Shown: positions 44,088 through 52,143 of the stretch, in pieces
Layout: the number at the start of each line of letters is the position of its first letter
Position numbering within the stretch: position 1 is the stretch's first letter
Assembly (NCBI GenBank): GCA_027485675.1
Contig: JAIXQP010000027.1
Span: 1 to 64,000 of the forward strand
From: Terriglobales bacterium
GTDB taxonomy: Bacteria > Acidobacteriota > Terriglobia > Bryobacterales > Bryobacteraceae
Length of the DNA stretch: 64,000 nt
Direction: 5' to 3'
Notes under the pieces: model-generated
Told to the model about the DNA's origin: nothing
The model's database searches: none
What the model saw: the letters and a program-made list of their open reading frames with translations, nothing else
Program-made: the position numbers and the translations under genes

Positions 44088-45581
44088 CTACAATACCGTT
44101 TTCACTTCGAACGGTTTCCAGGCCGCATCGAGCGTGGGCCGCATCTTGTGCCATTCAGTAGCTTGTTCAAAGGCGTGCGCGAGCGCGAGGACCTTCTCTT
44201 CGGCCCACGGGGCGCCGGTGATCTGCAGGCCGATGGGGATGCCGTCGGCGAAGCGGCCGCCGGGGATGGAGATGGTGGGCAGACCGAAGATATTGAACTG
44301 CGAGGTATTGGCGAGCGTGGGGGGGAGCGGCTTATCGGTTTCGACGCGTTGGATGGCTTCCTGGATCGGGTAGGGCTTGATCTTGGTGGTGGGGGTGATG
44401 AGCAGGTCGCAGGTTTCGAAGACCTTGACGACCTCGCGGCGGAGCAGGCGAACGGCGCGCATGGACTCAACGTAAGTGGTGGCGGGCATGGCAGCGGACC
44501 GGCTGAGCCCTTTGCGGGTCGACGGCATATAGGCGGCCTGCGACTTGGGATAGTAAGGCAGATGGTACGCCGCGGTCTCGGCGCCCCCGGCGCTGGGACC
44601 GTAGGCGACCGCGGGGAGGATTGCGTTCTTGGCTCCGGCGGTCAGCTTGCTCAGCACACCCAAGGCGGCTTCGACGGCGGTGGCCACTTCGGGGTCGAGT
44701 TTATCGAAGAAGCTCGCCCGGGGAACGCCGAGGCGGAAGCCTTTCACGGGCGCTCCGATGGCGCGGGTGAAGTCGGGGACGGAGCGGTCGACCGAGTCGA
44801 TATCGAGTTCGTCATAGCCGGCGATGACCTGCATCATGGCGGCGGCGTCGGCGACGGTTCTCGTCAACGGGCCGACGTGATCGAGCGACCAGACGAGGGG
44901 GATGATGCCGCGGATGGAGGCGCGGCCGTGGGTGGGCTTGAAGCCGACGACGCCGCAGAAGGAGGCCGGGGTGCGGATGGAGCCGCCGGTGTCGGTGCCC
45001 AGGGTGCCGTAGGCGAAATCGGCTGCCGCGGCGACGGCCGAGCCGCCGGAGGAGCCGCCGCAGTTGCGGTCCGGCGAGTAGGGGTTGCGGACGGGGCCGA
45101 AGAAGGAAACGGCGGTGGTGCCGCCGGCGGCGAACTCGTGGAGGTTCAGCTTGCCGAGGAGGATGGCGCCGGAGGCCTGCAGGCGCCGCCAGACTTCGGC
45201 GTCTTCGGTGGGGACGCGGTCGGCAAAGAGGGCGCTGGCGGCGGTGGTGCGGATGCCTTTGGTATCGATGTTGTCCTTGAGGGCGATGGGGATGCCGTGC
45301 AGGGTGCCGCGGGCCTTACCGGCGGCGCGTTCGGCGTCGGCGCGGCGGGCGGCGTCGAGGGCGAACTCGGGGGTAACGGTGATGAAGCTATTCAGGCCGC
45401 GGTCGAACTTGGCGATGCGGTCGAGGCAGGCCTGGGTGAGTTCGACGGAGGAGGCGCGTTTGAGGCGCAGGGCTTCGGCGGCGCCGAGGAGCGTGAGTTG
45501 GGTGAGGTCTGTGGGGGCGGCGCGCAGGGACGTGGCGGCGGCGAGGGAGGAGGAGAGGAAAAGGCGGCGAGAGACGGTCAT
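44088..45581 (-). CDS. amidase (amidase-signature family), Tat-exported
   Basis: A 497-residue amidase-signature enzyme that hydrolyses a C-N amide bond. A twin-arginine signal (VSRRLFLSSSLAAATSLRA) implies export. The Ser-cisSer-Lys triad is complete: Lys in GIPIALKDNI, the cis-Ser in GGSSGGSAVA, and the nucleophile in GTDTGGSIRTPASFCG. It differs from GatA by the export signal and by lacking GatB/GatC neighbours, so it is not a tRNA amidotransferase subunit. It ends 5 nt from the start of the DUF5671 gene and is cotranscribed or followed by a separate promoter. Confidence 0.9.
   Translation of the reverse strand: MTVSRRLFLSSSLAAATSLRAAPTDLTQLTLLGAAEALRLKRASSVELTQACLDRIAKFDRGLNSFITVTPEFALDAARRADAERAAGKARGTLHGIPIALKDNIDTKGIRTTAASALFADRVPTEDAEVWRRLQASGAILLGKLNLHEFAAGGTTAVSFFGPVRNPYSPDRNCGGSSGGSAVAAAADFAYGTLGTDTGGSIRTPASFCGVVGFKPTHGRASIRGIIPLVWSLDHVGPLTRTVADAAAMMQVIAGYDELDIDSVDRSVPDFTRAIGAPVKGFRLGVPRASFFDKLDPEVATAVEAALGVLSKLTAGAKNAILPAVAYGPSAGGAETAAYHLPYYPKSQAAYMPSTRKGLSRSAAMPATTYVESMRAVRLLRREVVKVFETCDLLITPTTKIKPYPIQEAIQRVETDKPLPPTLANTSQFNIFGLPTISIPGGRFADGIPIGLQITGAPWAEEKVLALAHAFEQATEWHKMRPTLDAAWKPFEVKTVL
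44090..44095 (-). promoter_or_regulatory. candidate -10 box (TATTGT) upstream of DUF5671 gene
   Basis: On the minus strand TATTGT lies exactly 6 nt before the ATG of the DUF5671 gene. It overlaps the stop region of the upstream amidase gene. Confidence 0.3.
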
Positions 45582-45615
45582 GAGCGATGGTACACTGAAA
45601 TTGGATCGAAACGTT

Positions 45616-45963
45616 GGGGGCGAAACGGCTTCGACGGGATCGAGTCATCGTAGAGAGGCGTGTCGGGTTCCGAGCTCCCGTAAAACGATCGGAAAACCAT
45701 AACTGCCAATCAGCAGTTTGCTTACGCTGCTTAATTAACAGCGTCGCTCTTCAGTTGGTGTCTGCCACGGCTGAAGCAAGCGTCACTCGGTGGACTGGAC
45801 CGCAAGCTTCTGTTCGGAGCCCAGGGTTGAGATCAATCGGACTGGGATTGGGGCGTCTTGCTGGTTTAACTGCTCCTTTCTGAGACACACGAATCAGATA
45901 CACACGTAGGCTCTTTACTTTGAGCGTTCTCGGACGCGGGTTCGACTCCCGCCGCCTCCACCA
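45616..45963 (+). ncRNA. ssrA: tmRNA (ssrA), tag peptide ANQQFAYAA
   Basis: This is transfer-messenger RNA, which rescues stalled ribosomes with SmpB. The 5' end GGGGGCG pairs with CGCCTCC before ACCA at the 3' end (one G-U pair), and the start GGGGGCGAAACGGCTTCGA is the universal tmRNA signature. The T-arm GGACGCGGGTTCGACTCCC closes the tRNA-like domain, with CCA encoded. The tag reading frame is at 45705-45734: A N Q Q F A Y A A stop, with the resume codon GCC after CCATAACT. The tag's ending AYAA is unusual compared with the common ALAA. A TACACT box lies at 45591-45596. Confidence 0.96.
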
Positions 45964-45965
45964 AC

Positions 45966-46621
45966 TTAGGATCCCGATTCGGCTTCGCCGGCCTGCAGGG
46001 CGCGGAGGAAGCCGGTGAGGCGTTCGGCTGTATAGTCGACGAGCGGGACTTCGAAGCGGGCGGACTTGCCGCCGGCGGTGAAATCGAGCAGCCTTTGGGG
46101 ATGGGGGATGAGCAGCTTCTGCCGGAGGGTTTGCGGTGGCGGATCGACGACGCGGAGGGCGATGCGGTCGAGGGGGCCATCTCGACGGGCTGTTGTTTCG
46201 CGCTGGATTTTCGGCTGGGAACGAAGAAGAGACCGGGTTGGCCGAGGTGGAGAACGCCGCTGACGGGACGTTTGGAACCGATGACGAGTGCGGCGGGCAG
46301 GCGGTAGCGGAAACACTCTTCGCCTTCTGGCCGCTCGAAGATCCAGTCCTCTCCGTTGTAGAGGCCAGCGTAGATCCTGATAGTGTACTCTCGTAATGCT
46401 AGCGAGAGAAAAACACCGAATCCAAGACTATAGAATAGAAAAATTAAGGCTAGACGCACATACTGGATCACGTCGCCTTCAATACTCCTCCGGTCAGATG
46501 ACAACTCAATGAGGAGCATAACCAGCCCGAAGTAGAGCCCAGAAACCCAAGCGGTCCGTTTCCACTTGCCGGACTCATCCAGAGCATATGCCGAGCACGG
46601 AAGCACGTTTTCCGGTTTCAC
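45966..46621 (-). pseudogene. two-transmembrane protein gene with frameshift in a C5 tract
   Basis: The GTG start at 46621 opens a protein with two transmembrane helices (GLYFGLVMLLIEL and LALIFLFYSLGFGVFLSLAL) and a soluble domain (GEDWIFERPEGEECFRYRL, GVLHLGQPGLFFVP). At 46172-46176 the coding strand has CCCCC; one more C would join this frame to a well-formed C-terminus (DRIALRVVDPPPQ, LLDFTAGGKSARFEVPLVDY, LRALQAGEAESGS) ending at 45966. Without it, the frame continues into low-complexity Ser/Pro sequence and through the tmRNA antisense to 45866. So the gene carries a -1 frameshift, or there is a base-call error or slippery-site frameshifting. The in-frame end stops 2 nt from the tmRNA CCA. 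It is otherwise unrecognised. Confidence 0.75.
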
Positions 46622-46646
46622 TTCCGGCTATCGTAACAATCTGCTC

Positions 46647-47168
46647 TTATAACCGCTGAAAGGTCGCCGCAAACTCGGCGAGTAACTGCGCTGGCGCCCG
46701 GTCGAGGCCATCGACAACAGCCTTGGCAAAGGCGAAATACTCCCGCTTGCGCTGCTCGTCCCAGTCCGCCGGCGGGCTGTTCAGGATCGATCGCAGGTTC
46801 GAAATTTTGTCTGCCGCTTTGATGGCCTGCGCCCCGGCCGACTTATGCGGCGCCCGCTCCACTTGCAGCCGCTTGCGCTCGGCCTTCGGCAGCGACTTAT
46901 CATCGGTCAACTCCATGACCATGGCGGCGACCGCCTCGCCGAACTCGGCCACTAGCTCCTCGCGGGTCGTGGCGGTGTCTTCGACGGTGTCGTGCAACAG
47001 AGCCGCCGTTACCGTGGTGGGATCGAGGCCCGCCTCCGCTACCAGATGGGCGACCTCCAGCACATGGTTCACATAGGGTTCGGCCGCCTCGCCCTTCCGC
47101 CGCTGCGCCGAATGCTTCCCCGCCGCAAAATGCGCGGCCCGCAAGACCTGTCCCACCGCATCAGCCAC
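46647..47168 (-). CDS. HD-domain hydrolase, SpoT/MESH1-like small (p)ppGpp hydrolase candidate
   Basis: A 173-residue HD-fold protein. It has RRKGEAAEPYVNHVLEVAHL, the HD pair in TAALLHDTVEDT, and the distal Asp in AADKISNLRSIL. This arrangement is that of the RelA/SpoT hydrolase domain, so it may remove pyrophosphate from (p)ppGpp or act as a MESH1-like NADPH phosphatase. No synthetase or TGS domain is present. GTG 47168 is preferred, with AGGAG 8 nt upstream; the frame opens from TTG 47192 inside the previous gene. It is the last gene of a four-gene minus-strand run. Confidence 0.8.
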   Translation of the reverse strand: MADAVGQVLRAAHFAAGKHSAQRRKGEAAEPYVNHVLEVAHLVAEAGLDPTTVTAALLHDTVEDTATTREELVAEFGEAVAAMVMELTDDKSLPKAERKRLQVERAPHKSAGAQAIKAADKISNLRSILNSPPADWDEQRKREYFAFAKAVVDGLDRAPAQLLAEFAATFQRL

Positions 47169-47173
47169 TGCAG

Positions 47174-47575
47174 TTACTCCTGGGTCAACCAACGCCGGGC
47201 GAACTCCTCCGCCCCGCCGGTCAAGGTAATCAATTCGCTTGCCGTCCGCACGCCATCGACGGAGTACTGCGCTTCAATGCCGTCCGCCGTCGGGACTAAC
47301 TCCAACCGCTTGGCTTTGGCGTCGAGCCGCAGCGTGTCCCCGATCCAGGTGAACTGCACCAGCACCCGCATCCCGTGGCCGATCACGCGGCATTGGGTCA
47401 ATAACTCCGAGGTGAACGGTGACTTCTTCAACGCTTCGGCGTGGGGGGCGCGCAGGAGCGCCGCCGCACGGTCCGCCTCGCGCTGTTCGTGTTCGCGGCG
47501 CAGCTTTTCGGGGTCCTTCTCTTCCCTGCTCTCCAGTGCTTTTAGGTTGTTTTCGAGACTATCGAGAAAACTCAT
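47174..47575 (-). CDS. hypothetical protein, 133 residues
   Basis: A small cytosolic protein with a charged N-terminal helix (SLENNLKALESREEKDPEKL and REHEQREADRAAALLRAPHA) and a C-terminal beta-rich part (GMRVLVQFTWIGDTLRLDAK, VDGVRTASELITL). No family is recognised. It is coupled to the amidase upstream by a 4-bp ATGA overlap and to the HD gene downstream by a 5-nt gap, so it is likely a real gene of the same operon. A small helical protein with many Glu/Arg could be a chaperone-like or regulatory partner, but nothing supports that. Confidence 0.72.
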   Translation of the reverse strand: MSFLDSLENNLKALESREEKDPEKLRREHEQREADRAAALLRAPHAEALKKSPFTSELLTQCRVIGHGMRVLVQFTWIGDTLRLDAKAKRLELVPTADGIEAQYSVDGVRTASELITLTGGAEEFARRWLTQE

Positions 47576-48999
47576 TCTTCACCGCCGCCGCGGGCTACCT
47601 GGAAGTGGCTCAGCGAGTCCGCGTATTGCGTGATGCCCTTGGCGAGCGCCTCGGCCATCTTCTGCCGGACTTCCGGCTTCCGCAGTTCGCGCTCGTCGCG
47701 GGCGTTACTTAGAAAGCCGATTTCGGCCAGCACGCTCGGCATATTTGCCCCGATCAAGACGACGAACGGCGCGCGCTTCACGCCCCGGTTGCGGACGTTG
47801 GCCGCCTGGTTGTACCAGCCGCGGTAGAGGGCCGTGTTGATGCGGGTGGCAAACTCGCGAGACTCGTTTACCTTCTCCTTGAGCGCGATCTTTTGCAGGA
47901 GATCCCGCAACTCAAATACACCGAGATCGGAGGAGGCGTTCTCGCGCGCCGCGGTTTCGAGGGCGTCTTTCGCCGTCGTGAAACTCAGGAAGAACGTCTC
48001 GACGCCGGAGACCGACTTGATCGGCGAACTATTGGCGTGGATCGAAAGAAACAGATCGGCCCGGCTCTCGTTGGCGATCTTGGTGCGCTCTTCGAGCGGG
48101 ATGAACCGGTCGTCGCGGCGGGTGTAGATGACTTCGGCGCCGAGTTCGTCGGTCAACAACTGGCCGAGGCGCAGCGCAATATCGAGCACCACCTCCTTCT
48201 CGGTCAATCCGGAGGCGCCGGCGGTGCCTTGATCGTGTCCGCCGTGCCCGGGGTCGAGCACGATGCGGCGAATCTTGAGCCCGAGGGCGCGGGTCATGGA
48301 GGCGGCGGCCTCCGTGGCCGGTTTGGCCTGGCGTTCAGCCGGCGCGGCCCGGCGCGGCGGTTCCACCGGAGTGCGCGCCACGGTTACGGGCGCCGGTTTA
48401 GCCAGTGGTGAACGGAACGCCGGAAACTGCGGCGTTGCCAGGGCGATCAGAGCCGGAGGCAGCGGGCTGGCCAACTCCGGCGGTTCGGCGAGCGGCAGCG
48501 GAGCCGGCGGCACGAACCGGGCCGGACGCCAAGACCGCTTCGGGCTCTGCTGCGAAATCACGGTGGGCTCGGGGGCGGGCGGCGCCGGGGCCGCGGGCTT
48601 GGCGACCGATCCCGGCTGCCGCAGTTCGAAGATCAGGCGGGTCGGGTTCGTGAGGGTCTCTTTCGTGATGGTGACGTTCGCGGCGAGGTCCAGCACCATG
48701 CGGGCGACGCCAGGCTTCGCTTCGCCGACGCGGATCTGCCGCAGTTGCCGGTCGTTCACGGTGATCGTGGCGGCGAGGCGTCCGTTGACGCGGGCCCGGG
48801 TATCGAGGAAATCGAAGAAGATCCGGTCCGGGTTGCTCAGCCGGTTCTCATGGAACTCGGGTAGGGCCGATAACTCGACGGCCACCCGGGTGACCTCTCC
48901 CTGCGACCAGAAGCGGATATCGCTGAGAACAGTTTGCGCAAAACAGTGGCCGCCCAGAAGGGCGACACCCAGCACCGATTTGGCAAGAGAGCGGATCAC
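47572..48999 (-). CDS. N-acetylmuramoyl-L-alanine amidase with AMIN domain
   Basis: A 475-residue periplasmic cell-wall amidase that cuts the bond between MurNAc and L-Ala of peptidoglycan. The signal peptide is SLAKSVLGVALLGGHCFA. Residues about 22-130 form an AMIN domain (VLSDIRFWSQGEVTRVAVEL), which targets the septum or peptidoglycan. A Pro/Ala-rich linker spans about 130-240. The Amidase_3 domain has zinc ligands in LDPGHGGHDQGT and LTEKEVVLDIA, SIHANSS, and the catalytic Glu in LAEIGFLSN. The start ATG overlaps the transglycosylase stop by 4 bp. It likely works with the adjacent transglycosylase in cell separation or wall turnover. Confidence 0.93.
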   Translation of the reverse strand: MIRSLAKSVLGVALLGGHCFAQTVLSDIRFWSQGEVTRVAVELSALPEFHENRLSNPDRIFFDFLDTRARVNGRLAATITVNDRQLRQIRVGEAKPGVARMVLDLAANVTITKETLTNPTRLIFELRQPGSVAKPAAPAPPAPEPTVISQQSPKRSWRPARFVPPAPLPLAEPPELASPLPPALIALATPQFPAFRSPLAKPAPVTVARTPVEPPRRAAPAERQAKPATEAAASMTRALGLKIRRIVLDPGHGGHDQGTAGASGLTEKEVVLDIALRLGQLLTDELGAEVIYTRRDDRFIPLEERTKIANESRADLFLSIHANSSPIKSVSGVETFFLSFTTAKDALETAARENASSDLGVFELRDLLQKIALKEKVNESREFATRINTALYRGWYNQAANVRNRGVKRAPFVVLIGANMPSVLAEIGFLSNARDERELRKPEVRQKMAEALAKGITQYADSLSHFQVARGGGEE

Positions 49000-49727
49000 T
49001 TGGTTCGCATGTGGACTCTCCCCTCACTATCCGTAAAGACCTCAATCGGCCGGTGTTCCGGCGGTCGAGGGACTTCCGGCTGGGGGGAGGCAGCGGCGGT
49101 CTGAACTGGGTTGGCGGCTAACGCTTTGCGGGCGTCGCCGTACTTCTTCCCTACTTTGTACACATAGTCCTGGGTTTCCCGGTAGGGCGGGATCCAGCCA
49201 TACTTTTTCACGGCGCCGGCTCCGGCGTTATAGGCGGCCAAGGCCAGACGATCGTCTTTGTACTGGTCCTGCAAATCGCGTAAATGTTTCACGCCGGCGC
49301 GAATATTTTCTTCGGCATCGAAGGCGTTGCGGACGCCGAGCTGGCGGGCGGTGCCCGGCATCAGCTGCATCAGGCCCTGGGCGCCGACGGGCGACACGGC
49401 ATGGGGGTTGTAGTTGGACTCCACCGCGATCACGGCGTGCACCAATAAGGGGTCCACTTGATAGTGCTTGGCCGCATCGCGCACCATCTGATCGATCTTG
49501 CGGTCCGCCTTGAGTTCGGCGGGTTCGGCCGGGGCGCCGGGCTTCACCTCCACGGGGGAGATGATCCGGGGCGTGACCACCACAGCCCGGCGAATCAGTT
49601 GACCCGTCCGGCGATCCGCCTTCACCTCATAACGCACCCCGCCCGCATCGGCCGCACAAAGAAGGCCCGCGCCGGACAGCAAAATACAGAATAAGGTGAT
49701 CTTGTTCAAAACAAATCTTGTCCGCAA
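48996..49727 (-). CDS. lytic transglycosylase, SLT domain
   Basis: A 243-residue soluble or membrane-tethered peptidoglycan lyase. An N-terminal hydrophobic segment (KITLFCILLSGAGLLCA) acts as signal or lipid anchor region. Residues about 80-195 are an SLT domain: catalytic Glu in HAVIAVESNYNPHA, then GLMQLMPGTARQLGV, then ALAAYNAGAGAVKKY. It cleaves the MurNAc-GlcNAc bond with 1,6-anhydro product formation. The start is TTG 49727 or a later TTG at 49709; both give a signal-like N-terminus. First gene of the run that continues with the AMIN amidase. Confidence 0.9.
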   Translation of the reverse strand: MRTRFVLNKITLFCILLSGAGLLCAADAGGVRYEVKADRRTGQLIRRAVVVTPRIISPVEVKPGAPAEPAELKADRKIDQMVRDAAKHYQVDPLLVHAVIAVESNYNPHAVSPVGAQGLMQLMPGTARQLGVRNAFDAEENIRAGVKHLRDLQDQYKDDRLALAAYNAGAGAVKKYGWIPPYRETQDYVYKVGKKYGDARKALAANPVQTAAASPQPEVPRPPEHRPIEVFTDSEGRVHMRTK

Positions 49728-49774
49728 TGATCGTACACTCCAACGCGAAGTGCAATCGAGGATAACCCCGATGC

Positions 49775-49780
49775 TATGAT
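49775..49780 (+). promoter_or_regulatory. candidate -10 box (TATGAT) of a leaderless transcript
   Basis: TATGAT matches the -10 consensus in five of six bases and lies exactly 6 nt before ATG 49787 (spacer TCTCTC, no Shine-Dalgarno). Confidence 0.45.
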
Positions 49781-49786
49781 TCTCTC

Positions 49787-50329
49787 ATGGAAATCTGCCG
49801 TGGATTCGTCCTTGCCGGAGGCCGCAGCCGCCGCATGGGCGAGGATAAAGGCAGGCTGGACTGGCAAGGGCAACCGCTCGTCCGCTATCAGTGGCAGCGC
49901 CTCGAACAGTTGGCTCCGCCGGCGCTGATTGTCGGGGGCGCTTATGACGATCTGGGCCTGCCGTCGCTGCCCGATGCTCATCCCGGCCAAGGTCCTTTGG
50001 GCGCTATCCTGACAGCTCTGGCGGAGAGCCCGGCGGCGCTGATCCTGGCCGTGGATATGCCGCTGGTCTCCGCTTACGCATTGGCCGAACTGCTGGGCCA
50101 ACCCGGCGGCGATGCCGTGATTCCTAGGAATCCGGACGGCAAGGTGCAGCCGCTGGCGGCGCTCTATCGCGCTTCGGCGCAGCCCAAGCTGGCTGCGGCT
50201 TTTGCGCAGGGCACCCGGCGCGTCGTCGATGCGCTCGCGGCTCTTGACGTCCGCTGGTGGGACGCCGGGCCGGAGGAGTTTCGTTCGATGAATACGCCCG
50301 CCGAATACGCGGAGGCGCTCGAAAACTAA
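49787..50329 (+). CDS. mobA: molybdenum cofactor guanylyltransferase MobA
   Basis: A 180-residue nucleotidyltransferase that attaches GMP from GTP to molybdopterin cofactor to make the MGD form. It carries the diagnostic N-terminal motif LAGGRSRRMGEDKGRLD (GTP/phosphate loop), the GQGPLGAI segment and the metal-binding AVDMPLVS. The length is normal for the family. It ends exactly where the next ATG begins (TAA-ATG), so the two are cotranscribed, though function is unrelated. Confidence 0.92.
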   Translation: MEICRGFVLAGGRSRRMGEDKGRLDWQGQPLVRYQWQRLEQLAPPALIVGGAYDDLGLPSLPDAHPGQGPLGAILTALAESPAALILAVDMPLVSAYALAELLGQPGGDAVIPRNPDGKVQPLAALYRASAQPKLAAAFAQGTRRVVDALAALDVRWWDAGPEEFRSMNTPAEYAEALEN

Positions 50330-51088
50330 ATGCCGCGCGGCGAGTTCCCCCACTACATCGAATTTCGTCACGTCTATAAGACGTTCGACCGCCCCGTTTT
50401 AGCCGATTTCAATTTTTACATTGATTCCGGGCAGACCGTGGCGATTGTCGGCCGCTCGGGCGTCGGCAAGAGCGTGAGCCTGGGCCACATCATGGGCTTT
50501 CTCAAGCCGGACTCCGGCCAGGTGATTGTCGCCCATGAGGACACGACCAACTTCGGCGAGGCGGATCTGCGCCGCATCCGGAAGAAAGTCACGATGGTGT
50601 TCCAGTCCGGCGCGCTGTTTGACTCGCTGACGGTGGGGGAAAACATCGAGTTCTCGCTGGAACTGCGCGACGATTACGACGCGAAGAACAAAGAAGACGT
50701 CGTAATGGGTCTGCTCGATCTGGTGGACCTGTGCGACTACCGCGACTCGTTTCCTTCTGACCTATCGACCGGCCATCGCCGCGCCGTCGCCATTGCCCGC
50801 GCTCTGGCCGCGCAACCCGAGTGCATCCTCTACGATGAGCCGACCACGATGGTGGACCCGATTATGTCGGACCATCTCGGCAATCTGATGCTGCGGCTGA
50901 AGTCCCAACTGCGGCTCACCTCGGCGGTGGTGACGCATGATCTGGATCTGATGCGGAAGGTGGCCGATGCGGTGATCTTCCTGCATGACAGCCGGATCAT
51001 CTACTTCGGGCCGGTGCAGGACCTCGAGAAATCGGACCATCCGCACATCAAAGAGTTCCTCGCCATGGATCGGGTCGAGATCTCTTAG
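50330..51088 (+). CDS. ABC transporter ATP-binding protein, MlaF-like
   Basis: A 252-residue ATPase. Walker A is GRSGVGKS, the Q-loop is [17 protein letters not shown] (typical of MlaF/Ttg2A), Walker B is [13 protein letters not shown] and the H-loop is VVTHDLDLM. The ABC signature is LSTGHRR in place of the usual LSGGM-type motif. The family powers phospholipid transport across the envelope by MlaFEDB. No MlaE permease or MlaD (MCE) gene is adjacent, so this ATPase is separated from its partners. Cytosolic. Confidence 0.87.
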   Translation: MPRGEFPHYIEFRHVYKTFDRPVLADFNFYIDSGQTVAIVGRSGVGKSVSLGHIMGFLKPDSGQVIVAHEDTTNFGEADLRRIRKKVTMVFQSGALFDSLTVGENIEFSLELRDDYDAKNKEDVVMGLLDLVDLCDYRDSFPSDLSTGHRRAVAIARALAAQPECILYDEPTTMVDPIMSDHLGNLMLRLKSQLRLTSAVVTHDLDLMRKVADAVIFLHDSRIIYFGPVQDLEKSDHPHIKEFLAMDRVEIS

Positions 51089-51108
51089 ATACAATAGGCC
51101 CGTCGCAC

Positions 51109-52143
51109 ATGTCGAAACTCATCATCACCTTCGGCGAGATCATGCTCCGCCTCGCCCCCCCGAATTTTGAGCGGTTCCTGCAGTCTCCGCAGTTCCTGGC
51201 CACCTTTGGCGGCGGGGAGGCCAATGTGGCCGTCGCGGTCTCCGGCTTCGGACTGCCGGCGCGTTACTTGACTGTCCTGCCGGGGAACAACGCTCTGACG
51301 GATGCCTTTATCGGCGAAATGCGCCGCTTCAACGTGGATGCCAACCACATCGTCCGCGGCAAAGGCCGTTTCGGCATCTACTTTGTTGAGACGGGCGCCA
51401 ATCAGCGTCCTTCGAAGGTTCTGTATGACCGCGAAGGCTCGGCGATCGCGCTGGCCAAGCCGGGCGCCATTGACTGGTCGACGGCGCTGGGGGGTGGCAC
51501 CTGGTTCCACATCACGGGCATTACCCCGGCGATTTCGGAGTCGGCCGCGGCGCTGGCGATTGAGAGCGTAAAGGCCGCCCGGGCCGCGGGATTGAAGGTC
51601 TCCTGCGACCTGAACTTCCGCAAGAACCTTTGGAAGTGGGGCAAGACGGCCGCTGAGTTCATGCCGGAGCTGTTCCAGTATGTCGACGTCGGCATCGCCA
51701 ACGAAGAGGATTGTCAGATGACGCTCGGCATCAAGAACGACGCCGATGTTCATTCGGGCGAACTCGATCTGGCCCAATACGAGAAGCTTTCGAACGCCGT
51801 GCTCGAGGCCTATCCGCAGCTCGAACTGATTGCCATCACGCTGCGCGAATCGCATAGCGCGAGCCATAACGGCTGGTCGGCGTGCTTGAACAACCGCAAG
51901 GAGTTCCTGCATTCGCAGCACTACGAGATCCGCAACATCGTGGACCGCGTGGGCGGCGGCGACTGCTTTGCAGGCGGCTTGGTGTACGGCCTGAACGCGC
52001 TCGGCAGCCATCAGGAGGCGCTTGAGTTCGCCGTGGCTTCGTCCTGCTTGAAACACTCGATTCCGGGCGATTTCAACCGCTTCTCGGCCGATGAGGTGCA
52101 CGGGCTGATCAAGGGCGGAGGCTCCGGCCGTGTGCAGCGCTAG
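51109..52143 (+). CDS. kdgK: 2-keto-3-deoxygluconate kinase (PfkB family)
   Basis: A 344-residue PfkB-type kinase: [19 protein letters not shown] at the N-terminus, then [16 protein letters not shown], and [17 protein letters not shown] at the C-terminus with the catalytic Asp (the usual GAGD is GGGD). The N-terminal MLRL/APP segment and this region resemble KdgK, which phosphorylates KDG made from hexuronates such as pectin or alginate. Specificity is inferred. A TACAAT box is 13 nt before the ATG. The stop region overlaps the GTG start of the next gene by 14 bp. Confidence 0.82.
   Translation: MSKLIITFGEIMLRLAPPNFERFLQSPQFLATFGGGEANVAVAVSGFGLPARYLTVLPGNNALTDAFIGEMRRFNVDANHIVRGKGRFGIYFVETGANQRPSKVLYDREGSAIALAKPGAIDWSTALGGGTWFHITGITPAISESAAALAIESVKAARAAGLKVSCDLNFRKNLWKWGKTAAEFMPELFQYVDVGIANEEDCQMTLGIKNDADVHSGELDLAQYEKLSNAVLEAYPQLELIAITLRESHSASHNGWSACLNNRKEFLHSQHYEIRNIVDRVGGGDCFAGGLVYGLNALGSHQEALEFAVASSCLKHSIPGDFNRFSADEVHGLIKGGGSGRVQR

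Noticed and set aside
44049-45653. 534-residue plus-strand open frame opposite the amidase
   Set aside because: Gly/Asp-rich antisense shadow; the amidase has a full catalytic triad and signal.
45614-45883. 89-residue plus-strand open frame
   Set aside because: It overlaps the tmRNA, which is fully supported by its ends and tag frame.
51090-51095. TACAAT before kdgK as a leaderless signal
   Set aside because: It is 13 nt from the ATG, so a short leader is more likely; it was not counted in the leaderless set.
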